Shown in pieces: positions 43,304 through 51,323 of a stretch of 64,000 bases of DNA. The notes beneath the pieces were generated by a model. That model had not been told where the DNA came from, did no database searches, and was given only the letters and a program-made list of their open reading frames with translations. Numbering within the stretch: position 1 is the stretch's first letter; each line of letters starts with the position of its first letter. The DNA is taken from the NCBI RefSeq assembly GCF_009764355.1, contig NZ_LNUA01000031.1:372001-436000 (forward strand), given 5' to 3'. The position numbers were made by a program, and so were the translations under genes. The DNA is from Companilactobacillus bobalius (GTDB taxonomy: Bacteria; Bacillota; Bacilli; Lactobacillales; Lactobacillaceae).

Positions 43304-45502
43304 TTATTCTTCGGTATCAGGTGCACTATACTTAGAAATTTTAATTTCACCTTTGACAATGCTTGCTTGTAAATCCTTGTCCTTTGAATGATCAAGGAAG
43401 TAGTCGGCAACTTTGTCTTCAATTTGTTCTTCAATGACACGACGAAGTGGACGAGCACCCATCTTAGGATTGTAACCTAAGTCTACTAATTTATCTTTAG
43501 CATCCTTTGTTACATGGATAGTTAGACCTTGGTCAGCAATCATCTTGTTGGTATCATCAAGCATCAAATCAACAATCTTAAGTAGATTGTCTTTAGTTAA
43601 TGAGTTGAATTCAACGATGCCATCAAATCTGTTAAGAAATTCTGGCTTGAAGAATTCTGATAGTCTACTCATAACTGAATTAGTTGTTCCAGTTGCTTCG
43701 GCACCAAAACCAACATTAGCTTCTTGTAAGCCTTGACCAGCATTAGAAGTCATGATAATAATAGTATCCTTGAAACTGACTGTTCTGCCTTGTGAATCTG
43801 TTAGACGTCCATCATCGAGGATTTGCAAAAACATATGCATAACATCGGGATGGGCTTTTTCAATTTCATCAAGTAGAACCAAACTGTATGGATTACGACG
43901 AACTTTTTCAGTTAATTGACCAGCTTCTTCGTAACCAACATACCCTGGAGGCGAACCAATTAACTTAGAAATTGAATGTTTTTCCATATATTCAGACATA
44001 TCGAATCTGATCATTGAATCCTCAGAACCGAATAGTTCACGAGCCAATTGCTTAGCAAGTTCAGTCTTACCAACACCGGTAGGACCAACGAATAGGAAGG
44101 AACCAATTGGACGTCCAGATTTGTTAAAACCAACTCTGTTACGACGAATAGCTTTAGCTACATCACCAACAGCCTTATCTTGACCAATGATATGTGACTT
44201 CAAATCAGGTTCCAAATTCTTCAATTGGGCTTGTTCATTAGATTGAAGTTCCCCAACAGGAATATTAGTTTTTTCTTCGACAACTTTTTGAATATCTTTT
44301 TCAGTAACAGTATTATTATCGGCTGGTTCGTTCTTAGCTCCATCTTTCATTTCTTGGAACTTTGTAACTTGGTCACGATAATAAGCAGCTTTTTCGTAAT
44401 CTTCATTACGAAGGGCAGCTTGTTTTTGGACTTCAGCATCAGAGATCTTGTTGTCTAAGTCAGCCATATCGACATGATTGATTTGGAGATTCTTTTTAGA
44501 ACCGGCCTCATCAATCAAATCGATGGCTTTGTCAGGCAAGAAACGATCTTGGATATAACGAGCTGATAATTCAGCAGCCGATTGGATAGCTTTGCTTGAG
44601 AATTTAACATGATGATAATCCTCATATTTTGGTTGAATACCCTTCAAAATTTGAATGGTTTCATCAACACTTGGTTCATTTACTTGAACAGGTTGGAGAC
44701 GACGTTCAAGAGCGGAATCTTTTTCAATTGTACGATACTCATTTAAAGTAGTAGCACCGACTAATTGCAGATCACCACGGGCTAGGGCAGGTTTCAAAAC
44801 GTTACCTGCATCCATACCACCTTCAGCGTTACCAGCACCAACAATTTCATGAATTTCATCGATGAATAAAATGATTTCCTTATTCTTTTGTAATTCATTG
44901 ATTAGTTGTTGCATTCTTTGTTCAAATTGACCACGAACACCAGTACCTTGGACTAATGAAACTACATCCAAACGTACAACATGTTTATTTTGTAACTTTT
45001 CAGGTACATCGCCATCAACAATCTTTTGTGCAAGACCTTCGACAACAGCGGTTTTACCTACACCTGCTTCACCAATTAGAACAGGGTTGTTCTTAGTTCT
45101 TCTATTTAAGATTTCAATTACACGGTTTATTTCCTTGTCACGACCGATAATGGGATCGATTTGACCTTTTTTAGCAAGATCAGTTAAATCGACACCATAT
45201 TGATCTAAGACTCCATTACCTCTAGGTCTGCGACCATTTCCATTGCCGCCACCAGTTTGAGTTTGAGGACCTTGTTGCTCGAAAGCATTAGGTTGTTGAG
45301 CACCATTTAGTGCGTTAAACAAGTCTTCGAAACTAGAAAATCCACCAGATGGATTTTGTGCCATATTATTCATACCTTCGTTAGCTTGATTTCTTAATTT
45401 CTGATAACAGTCCTGACAGAGATTGATTTCTGTTCGTTGACCGTTAACACTTGTATATAAATGAATTGTCGCTTCATTTTTATGACAATTCTGACAAAGC
45501 AT
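43304..45502 (-). CDS. clpE: ATP-dependent Clp protease ATP-binding subunit ClpE
   Basis: 732 residues. The N-terminal zinc finger Cys3-x2-Cys6 ... Cys29-x2-Cys32 defines ClpE among Clp ATPases. Two AAA+ modules follow (Walker A GEAGVGKT and GPTGVGKT; sensor and arginine-finger sequences present), separated by a UVR-like coiled segment. It unfolds aggregated or regulatory proteins for ClpP under heat and stress, and in Firmicutes helps remove CtsR. The longer frame from 45556 begins MLIIYYRC and would place the start inside the promoter; ATG 45502, after GGTGGGG, gives the normal zinc-finger start. The promoter is overlaid by a CIRCE element. Confidence 0.95.
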   Translation of the reverse strand: MLCQNCHKNEATIHLYTSVNGQRTEINLCQDCYQKLRNQANEGMNNMAQNPSGGFSSFEDLFNALNGAQQPNAFEQQGPQTQTGGGNGNGRRPRGNGVLDQYGVDLTDLAKKGQIDPIIGRDKEINRVIEILNRRTKNNPVLIGEAGVGKTAVVEGLAQKIVDGDVPEKLQNKHVVRLDVVSLVQGTGVRGQFEQRMQQLINELQKNKEIILFIDEIHEIVGAGNAEGGMDAGNVLKPALARGDLQLVGATTLNEYRTIEKDSALERRLQPVQVNEPSVDETIQILKGIQPKYEDYHHVKFSSKAIQSAAELSARYIQDRFLPDKAIDLIDEAGSKKNLQINHVDMADLDNKISDAEVQKQAALRNEDYEKAAYYRDQVTKFQEMKDGAKNEPADNNTVTEKDIQKVVEEKTNIPVGELQSNEQAQLKNLEPDLKSHIIGQDKAVGDVAKAIRRNRVGFNKSGRPIGSFLFVGPTGVGKTELAKQLARELFGSEDSMIRFDMSEYMEKHSISKLIGSPPGYVGYEEAGQLTEKVRRNPYSLVLLDEIEKAHPDVMHMFLQILDDGRLTDSQGRTVSFKDTIIIMTSNAGQGLQEANVGFGAEATGTTNSVMSRLSEFFKPEFLNRFDGIVEFNSLTKDNLLKIVDLMLDDTNKMIADQGLTIHVTKDAKDKLVDLGYNPKMGARPLRRVIEEQIEDKVADYFLDHSKDKDLQASIVKGEIKISKYSAPDTEE

Positions 45503-45540
45503 ACGCACCCCACCTTTCCTTTTGAACAGGATACAACGGT

Positions 45541-45576
45541 AGTATATAATTAGCACTCGACTAATGCAAGTGCTAA
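45541..45576 (-). promoter_or_regulatory. clpE promoter overlapping a CIRCE (HrcA) operator
   Basis: TTAGCACTC (45550-45558), nine bases, then AAGTGCTAA (45568-45576) is CIRCE with one mismatch to the TTAGCACTC-N9-GAGTGCTAA consensus. On the minus strand TTGCAT (45564-45569) and TATACT (45541-45546), 17 bases apart, form a good sigma-A promoter for clpE, so the -35 box and spacer lie inside the operator. HrcA should therefore repress clpE. No direct CtsR heptad repeat (GGTCAAA type) was seen next to it. Confidence 0.88.
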
Positions 45577-45655
45577 GTCTTGAATTTTTAGAAAATAATC
45601 TTTTTAGTAGAAGAAAAAAATATTTTTTTCAAATTTAATTGAAAAAGTTTAATAA

Positions 45656-45669
45656 TATAAACGCTTTCA
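45656..45669 (-). promoter_or_regulatory. cre-like site in the clpE-ptsH gap
   Basis: Read on the minus strand, TGAAAGCGTTTATA matches 13 of 14 cre positions. A second, weaker one (TGTAAGCGTTAAAC, 12 of 14, plus strand) lies at 45681-45694. Confidence 0.5.
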
Positions 45670-45671
45670 GC

Positions 45672-45738
45672 GTCAGGGGTTGTAAGCGTTAAACGGCTTA
45701 TCACACCTGACTTATCTTGCTATTTTTTAAGCAAAGCC
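45672..45738 (+). promoter_or_regulatory. hairpin-rich leader upstream of ptsH
   Basis: In the 272-base gap before ptsH, GTCAGG (45672-45677) pairs with CCTGAC (45706-45711), with an inner TAAGC/GCTTA stem. A second weaker inverted repeat, TTGCT with AGCAA and a T-rich loop, follows at about 45717-45735. This may be a leader RNA structure or an operator; it matches no riboswitch I recognise. Confidence 0.4.
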
Positions 45739-45828
45739 CTTGTGAAAAATAAGAGATAATGGTAAATTAATTAGTGAATATTTGTAGTGTAACTACAGAA
45801 TTTTATATTATATGGTGAGGTATTAATT

Positions 45829-46095
45829 ATGGAAAAGAAAGAATTTCACATTATTGCAGAAACAGGTATCCACGCACGTCCAGCTACAATGCTAGTACAA
45901 GCAGCAAGTAAATTTAGTTCAGATATCAATATTGAATTCTCAGGCAAATCAGTTAACTTGAAGTCAATCATGGGTGTTATGTCACTTGGTGTTGGCCAAG
46001 GTGCTGACGTTACAATTACTGCTGATGGTGACGATGCTGCTGATGCAGTTGCTGCTATTACAGAAACAATGACAAAGGAAGGATTGGCAGAATAA
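45829..46095 (+). CDS. ptsH: phosphocarrier protein HPr
   Basis: 88 residues. His15 in GIHARPA is phosphorylated by enzyme I and passes phosphate to sugar-specific EII proteins. Ser46, in LKSIMGVM, is the regulatory site for HPr kinase; HPr(Ser-P) is the CcpA co-repressor acting at the cre sites of this window. Cytosolic. Its stop overlaps the ATG of ptsI (TAATG). Confidence 0.98.
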   Translation: MEKKEFHIIAETGIHARPATMLVQAASKFSSDINIEFSGKSVNLKSIMGVMSLGVGQGADVTITADGDDAADAVAAITETMTKEGLAE

Positions 46096-47819
46096 TGGTT
46101 AAAACTATTAAGGGAATTGCAGCTAGTGATGGTATCGCTACTGCAGAAGCATACCTTTTAGTTCAACCAGATTTGTCTTTCACTAAGAAAAGTATTTCAG
46201 ATGCTGATGCAGAAATCAGTCGTCTTAAGGATGCTATTTCAACATCAGATGATGAGCTTACAAAAATCAGAGATACCGCTAAGGAATCTCTAGGTGAAGA
46301 AGAAGCTCAAGTTTTTGATGCTCACAAGATGATTTTGGCTGATCCAGAATTTACAGGCGCAGTTGAAAAAGAAGTTTCAGATAAGAGTGTTAATGCTGAA
46401 CAAGCATTGCATGATGTCTCAGAAAACTTCATTTCAATTTTTGAGGGTATGACAGATAATCCATACATGCAAGAAAGAGCAGCCGATGTCCGTGACGTTA
46501 CAAAACGTGTTATGGCTCATTTATTAGGAGTTGAATTACCAAATCCAGCATTGATTGACCATCAAGTTGTCATTGTTGCTCATGATTTGACACCTAGTGA
46601 TACAGCTCAATTAAACAAAAAGTATGTAAAAGGCTTTGTTACTGATATTGGTGGTCGTACAGCCCATTCAGCTATTATGGCACGTTCACTTGAATTGCCA
46701 GCTGTTGTTGGTACTGACACAATCACTACTGATGTTAAGGCCGGAGATACAGTTATCGTTGATGGTTTAAGCGGTGCTGCTATCATTGATCCTTCTGATG
46801 ATGATATCAAGAAGTATCAACAAAAAGCTAAGGACTTTGCTGAAGAAAAAGCAGAATGGGAAAAATTAAAGGATGAAGCTTCAGTTACGGCTGATGGCAA
46901 ACACTTTGATATTGCTGCTAATATCGGTACACCCGATGATCTAGAAGGCGTTGTTGAAAACGGTGCTGAGGGTATTGGTTTGTATCGTACAGAATTCCTA
47001 TACATGCAATCAGATAGTCTTCCAACGGAAGAAGATCAATTCAAGGCTTATAAGAAGGTTCTTGAAGGAATGAAAGGTAAGCCAGTCGTTGTCCGTACTA
47101 TGGATATCGGTGGTGACAAGCATTTGCCATACTTACCACTTCCTGAAGAAATGAACCCATTCCTAGGCTACCGTGCTATCCGTATCAGTTTGGATAGACA
47201 AGAAATCTTTAGAACTCAACTAAGAGCTTTGCTTCGTGCATCTGCCTTTGGTAACTTGCGTATCATGTTCCCAATGATCGGTACATTGCAAGAGTTCAGA
47301 GATGCCAAGAAGGTCTTTGAAGAAGAAAAGGCTAACTTAGTTAAAGATGGTGTAGAAGTTTCTGATGACATTCAATTAGGAATGATGATGGAAGTTCCTG
47401 CTGCTGCTGTTTTGGCAGATCAATTTGCTAAGGAAGTTGACTTCTTCAGTATTGGAACAAACGACTTGATTCAATACACAATGGCTGCTGATCGTGGTAA
47501 CGAACATGTTTCATACCTATATCAACCATACAATCCTTCAATTTTGAGATTGATCAAGCACGTTATTGAATCAGCTCATAAAGAAGGCAAGTGGGCTGGT
47601 ATGTGTGGTGAAGCTGCTGGTGACAACACAATGCTTCCATTGCTATTGAGCATGGGTCTTGACGAGTACTCAATGAGTGCTACATCAGTACTTCGTGTAA
47701 GAAGTTTGATGAAGAAGTTGAGCACAAAGGATCTTGCTACATTAGCTGATCGTGCTGTTAACGAATCAATCACTAACGAAGATAACAAGAAGCTTGTTGA
47801 AGAATACTTAAATAAGTAG
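46095..47819 (+). CDS. ptsI: PTS enzyme I (phosphoenolpyruvate-protein phosphotransferase)
   Basis: 574 residues, standard length. The active-site histidine is His191 in [21 protein letters not shown]; the PEP-binding barrel has [16 protein letters not shown] sequence ([23 protein letters not shown], here split by position 450-470) and the Cys of GMCGEAAG. It takes phosphate from PEP to HPr. Translationally coupled to ptsH; a compact terminator follows. Confidence 0.98.
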   Translation: MVKTIKGIAASDGIATAEAYLLVQPDLSFTKKSISDADAEISRLKDAISTSDDELTKIRDTAKESLGEEEAQVFDAHKMILADPEFTGAVEKEVSDKSVNAEQALHDVSENFISIFEGMTDNPYMQERAADVRDVTKRVMAHLLGVELPNPALIDHQVVIVAHDLTPSDTAQLNKKYVKGFVTDIGGRTAHSAIMARSLELPAVVGTDTITTDVKAGDTVIVDGLSGAAIIDPSDDDIKKYQQKAKDFAEEKAEWEKLKDEASVTADGKHFDIAANIGTPDDLEGVVENGAEGIGLYRTEFLYMQSDSLPTEEDQFKAYKKVLEGMKGKPVVVRTMDIGGDKHLPYLPLPEEMNPFLGYRAIRISLDRQEIFRTQLRALLRASAFGNLRIMFPMIGTLQEFRDAKKVFEEEKANLVKDGVEVSDDIQLGMMMEVPAAAVLADQFAKEVDFFSIGTNDLIQYTMAADRGNEHVSYLYQPYNPSILRLIKHVIESAHKEGKWAGMCGEAAGDNTMLPLLLSMGLDEYSMSATSVLRVRSLMKKLSTKDLATLADRAVNESITNEDNKKLVEEYLNK

Positions 47820-47833
47820 AAATTAATTATTGG

Positions 47834-47859
47834 AGTCCGCTAAGCGGGCTCTTTTTTTG
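47834..47859 (+). terminator. ptsHI terminator
   Basis: GAGTCCGC-taa-GCGGGCTC followed by eight T: a GC-rich classical terminator 15 bases after ptsI. Confidence 0.93.
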
Positions 47860-47929
47860 TTTAATTTGAGCAATAAAAGAGACATCATGATACACTTTTT
47901 AATAATCGAAGAAATGGATGTCTTAAAGA

Positions 47930-48676
47930 ATGAAGTTAAAGGTTTTAACTGTAATAATTTTGAGCTTACTTGTGTTAACGGGGTGTCAAAATAAACCATC
48001 AACACATGAACAACAAATTAAAACAGAACAGCGTAATAAAACGATAAAAGCTAATCAAAAAAATTGGAATAAGAAACTAGAAAACATTAAAGTGCTAGAT
48101 CAAAATGAATTCGAAAATGCCTTTATTAAAATTCCCAATGGGTATAATGATGAAAGTACTTCATTGAAAAATTTAGAAAATGGAAATCAGTACTTAATAG
48201 AGGGACAACTAATTGATCTGAAAAGTATGATAGATCGTCCAATAGCTCCTGAGACTGAAGCAATTGTTTATGTAAGTAAAGTCATCAGTGGTGACAGAAA
48301 ACTTCAAGGTAAGACAATTAAAACAGTTTTTGCCGGGGGATTAACCAAAGGAAAGTATTTGTATGAAGATTATGGAATAAAAAATAGTCAAGAAACAATT
48401 TATTATTCTAGTGCCACTTTTCCAATGCCTAAAATTGGCAGTCATTTAATTATGGGAATTGGTAATTATCATCCTGACAATAAACGACAAGAAGAAATGT
48501 ATGGGAAATTTGGCTTAACGAAAAACAATTTTTATACAATTAATAATCCAGAAACTACTTTCTGGGTGAAAACTAATGGAAAATACCAAATTAATAATCC
48601 GGCCTTTAATAATAGTGCGGCTAAACATGAATTTAAAAATATCTATAAATTAACTGATAAATTTAATCAGCAGTAG
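47930..48676 (+). CDS. lipoprotein of unknown function
   Basis: 248 residues. A signal peptide with lipobox LTGC (Cys19) precedes a charged, Asn/Lys-rich linker and a compact beta-rich region of about 190 residues (for example ETEAIVYVSKVISGDRKLQGKTIKTVFAGG). The mature region resembles small extracytoplasmic lipoproteins of lactobacilli without assigned role; I recognise no catalytic motif. The ribosome site before ATG 47930 is weak (TTAAAGA). It lies alone after the ptsHI terminator and before a small membrane protein gene. Confidence 0.75.
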   Translation: MKLKVLTVIILSLLVLTGCQNKPSTHEQQIKTEQRNKTIKANQKNWNKKLENIKVLDQNEFENAFIKIPNGYNDESTSLKNLENGNQYLIEGQLIDLKSMIDRPIAPETEAIVYVSKVISGDRKLQGKTIKTVFAGGLTKGKYLYEDYGIKNSQETIYYSSATFPMPKIGSHLIMGIGNYHPDNKRQEEMYGKFGLTKNNFYTINNPETTFWVKTNGKYQINNPAFNNSAAKHEFKNIYKLTDKFNQQ

Positions 48677-48730
48677 GAATTCATTAAATATGTTACGCTA
48701 ATAAGAGCTTAATTTTATTGGGGGTAGTTA

Positions 48731-49069
48731 ATGAAAAATAAAGTTATTAGAAATTTTTTGATTTTCATTGGATTCTGGATCGTTTTCGTCGGTATTAATA
48801 ACCTTATCCATCATCGGGGAATTTTAACTAATTTTCCCTGGGAAGTCTTGTTGATCTTCCTCTTAGCCTTGATTCAAGTTCTAACTGATTTGAGTAGGCG
48901 GGCTGTTTATGGAATAGATATCGTAGTTTATTTCGTTTTCATGTTAATAACCGGTGGATATTACAATTGGACATCACTGATCGTTTTTGCATTAATGGCT
49001 GTTTTTATGTCAGCCATTACGTACTTTGTTGGGACTCAGTTTAGATATGGCGAAGTTCTTAAAAAATGA
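48731..49069 (+). CDS. small membrane protein, four predicted segments
   Basis: 112 residues with four hydrophobic segments (about 9-22, 38-52, 60-75 and 80-100), a charged loop SRRAVYGID between the second and third, and a short basic C-terminus. The layout is like DUF3021-type small membrane proteins, but I cannot assign a family with confidence. GGGGG lies seven bases before the ATG. No partner is evident. Confidence 0.7.
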   Translation: MKNKVIRNFLIFIGFWIVFVGINNLIHHRGILTNFPWEVLLIFLLALIQVLTDLSRRAVYGIDIVVYFVFMLITGGYYNWTSLIVFALMAVFMSAITYFVGTQFRYGEVLKK

Positions 49070-49122
49070 TTTTATTATTTGTTAAATAAGAAGAGTATTG
49101 AAATATCAGAAGAATAAAGACT

Positions 49123-49158
49123 ATAACAAAATCAAAATTTGGTTTTGTTATTTTTTTG
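49123..49158 (+). terminator. terminator after the small membrane protein gene
   Basis: ATAACAAAA (49123-49131) pairs with TTTTGTTAT (49143-49151), then a T run. Confidence 0.75.
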
Positions 49159-49244
49159 TTTTTTAATTGCGATAATTTGATTGAGAAACTATAATGTAAT
49201 CGATTTCAATATATTGAATTTTAATTTCATAAAGAGGAATAGAA

Positions 49245-49394
49245 ATGGATGAAGATACTTCCAAAGTTGTTTCAGTTGAGATGTTACCAGATTTTTCTTT
49301 GATGATTGAATATAGTGATGGAACCAAAGAACATGCTAAGAGCATTTTTAGTGATGATTCAATTGGGTCAGAGGATGCCTCTGAAGATAAGTAG
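49245..49394 (+). CDS. small DUF2442-like protein
   Basis: A 49-codon frame with ATG at 49245 preceded by AGAGGA at good distance. Its first 30 residues (VVSVEMLPDFSLMIEYSDGT) follow the pattern of DUF2442 proteins, in which a short strand pair with 'LPDYxLxxxFxDG' recurs; the C-terminus is acidic and Ser/Asp-rich. It lies between a terminator and the glycosyltransferase gene. DUF2442 proteins often sit near toxin-antitoxin genes, but none is seen here. Too short for certainty. Confidence 0.5.
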   Translation: MDEDTSKVVSVEMLPDFSLMIEYSDGTKEHAKSIFSDDSIGSEDASEDK

Positions 49395-49448
49395 TGTAGA
49401 ATTTGAATTTTTTTGAATCCCCTCTAATTTCACAACGTGTAATTTGGC

Positions 49449-50942
49449 GTGATAGAATTAAAGAATATTGGATACTTTGAAATTTTCAATATAGTAAGGA
49501 CGGGGATTTCTATTCTTAAAATTCAAAATGGCATTAGTAAGTTTATTTTAGGTGTTTTAGCAATTTTTACGACGTTAGTTCTTTTCAAGATGTCGATGTT
49601 TTATTATGAAAATTATGCTACGGTAAATCGTGCTTTTAATTGGGGCAGTTTATTGTTGGCATTAGTATTTGTTGGGGTAGTCGGTTATTTCCTAGTTAAA
49701 ATTAGTGACCAAAATAAAAAACTTAATTGGGCGATTCTTCTAGTAATGTTGCTTGTTTTCATGGTAGTAGCGACTACCTGGGTTTTAGTTGTGCCAAAGA
49801 CTCAATTGAGTGATTTTGGTAACTTTTGGACACGCGTACCTGGTCTTCAGCATGGGGCCAAACTTTATGAAACTGACAATGACTATTTTTCACGTTTTGC
49901 TTATCAATCGGGATACATGGTTTATGTATTAGGCGTTGTAAAAATCTTTGGTTATCATATTTTTGCAATTCAATTTTTAAATGTAATCTACCAAGCTTTA
50001 ATTTTACTTTTCACGTATTTATTAACTGTGAAAATCTTTGAAAATATTAAAGTGGCACGTTTAGCAGTGTTGCTCTTAATGATAGATTTAGATTGGTTTG
50101 CCTTGAATAGTCAAGCCAGCAATCAATATTTAGGCTCACTATGTTACTTATTAACATTTTATTTGATCATGCAAGATAAACTCTGGGCTTACATTTTATC
50201 AGGAGTTGCTTTGACCATCGGTTGTTTGATCAGACCGATTGGACCAGTAGTTGTGGCTGGCATCGTGGTTTTTGCAATACTGTATACAATGTTTGAAAAT
50301 GGTAAATTCAATTACCAAAAGCCTCTGAAAATTTTGTTATCACTAGTGATTTATTTAGCACTGTTTTCTTTGGCAGGTTGGGGAATTAGGGCTTCTGGAC
50401 TCAATGCTTATGGATTGTCTAACTATGATCCTGAATGGAAATTTGTTACCGGATTGAACTATCAATCTAATGGCACTTATTCGCCTGATATGGATCGTTT
50501 AATTGATGCAAGCAAGCCACGTAAGGTTATGAGCAAGAAAGAAAAAGCGGCATTGCATCAAGAAATAAATTATTTAAACAAAAATAATAAATGGTTGAGT
50601 TTGTTTATCAACAAGGTCGGTGGATTGTGGTCACAACGTACTATGGCTACTAATTTTACTGGCTATAGTCAGAATCATTCAGCTAAGACGGTTGAGCGAG
50701 TCGACTATTTGGCATACATCGGTTCGATTATTTTAATAATCTTTTCATGGATAGGTTCGTTTAGCCTGTTTAAAACAAAGTTCGGCAATAATTTATATTT
50801 ATTGTTGTTACCAATGTTGGCATTTGCGGCCGCACAATTGTTGATTGAAGTTCAGGGAAGATATCGAATCGAATTTTTACCGGTTGTCGCAATTTTAGCT
50901 GGCTTGGGATTGTATCAATTTTTTATCAAAAAAGATGTTTAA
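49449..50942 (+). CDS. integral membrane glycosyltransferase (GT39/PMT-like, GT-C fold)
   Basis: 497 residues with about ten to twelve hydrophobic segments. The first extracellular loop has SDFGNFWTRVPGLQHGAKLYETDND, where an Asp near the membrane would be the catalytic site in GT-C enzymes using polyprenyl-phosphate sugars; RPIGPVV and a long C-terminal loop with KPRKVMSKKEK are also seen. Lactobacillus homologues are annotated as glycosyltransferase family 39 and may decorate wall polymers or glycolipids. The GTG start has no ribosome site; AAGGACGGGG at 49496-49505 lies 47 bases inside the frame, so the true start is uncertain. Confidence 0.72.
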   Translation: MIELKNIGYFEIFNIVRTGISILKIQNGISKFILGVLAIFTTLVLFKMSMFYYENYATVNRAFNWGSLLLALVFVGVVGYFLVKISDQNKKLNWAILLVMLLVFMVVATTWVLVVPKTQLSDFGNFWTRVPGLQHGAKLYETDNDYFSRFAYQSGYMVYVLGVVKIFGYHIFAIQFLNVIYQALILLFTYLLTVKIFENIKVARLAVLLLMIDLDWFALNSQASNQYLGSLCYLLTFYLIMQDKLWAYILSGVALTIGCLIRPIGPVVVAGIVVFAILYTMFENGKFNYQKPLKILLSLVIYLALFSLAGWGIRASGLNAYGLSNYDPEWKFVTGLNYQSNGTYSPDMDRLIDASKPRKVMSKKEKAALHQEINYLNKNNKWLSLFINKVGGLWSQRTMATNFTGYSQNHSAKTVERVDYLAYIGSIILIIFSWIGSFSLFKTKFGNNLYLLLLPMLAFAAAQLLIEVQGRYRIEFLPVVAILAGLGLYQFFIKKDV

Positions 50943-50950
50943 ATTTTAAG

Positions 50951-50984
50951 AAACTATCTGGTCAAATAGCTAGATAGTTTTTTT
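50951..50984 (+). terminator. terminator after the glycosyltransferase gene
   Basis: AAACTATCT and AGATAGTTT around a 12-base loop, then TTTT. Confidence 0.82.
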
Positions 50985-51248
50985 GTAAAAAAATTTATGG
51001 TCTCAATCGCTAATCTGACGGTTGATTGGTCAAGTCAAGGAAAAAATTTGAGTCGAGCCACTTGAAATTTAGGACTGACTTTAAATTAAAAAAATCATTG
51101 CTAAGCAAACTTGAGAGATATTAGAATAGTAATTGCGACTTTGAATTTTTAATTATAAATTAAAATCCAAATTGGATATTTTTAATTTTTAAATTGCCTA
51201 AATATCAATACGCAAAACCATTTCTAAAATGTCAATAGAAATAGTTGA
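50985..51248. other. AT-rich intergenic region upstream of the nrdJ promoter
   Basis: About 260 bases with no supported gene. It contains short AT repeats (TTTTTAATTTTTAA) but no recognised RNA or operator; the NrdR boxes begin at its right end. Confidence 0.5.
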
Positions 51249-51296
51249 ACACTATATATTGTTATTGAAAAGAATTAAAGGTACTATATATTGTGT
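51249..51296 (+). promoter_or_regulatory. paired NrdR boxes and nrdJ promoter
   Basis: ACACTATATATTGTTA (51249-51264) and GTACTATATATTGTGT (51281-51296) both fit the NrdR-box pattern acaCwAtATaTwGtgt, and their starts are 32 bases apart, three helical turns, as NrdR requires. TTGAAA (51265-51270) and TATATT (51287-51292) with a 16-base spacer give a promoter whose -10 lies in the second box, so NrdR would block transcription of nrdJ when dATP is plentiful. Confidence 0.85.
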
Positions 51297-51323
51297 TATT
51301 TCAAATGTGTGGAGTGAATATTA

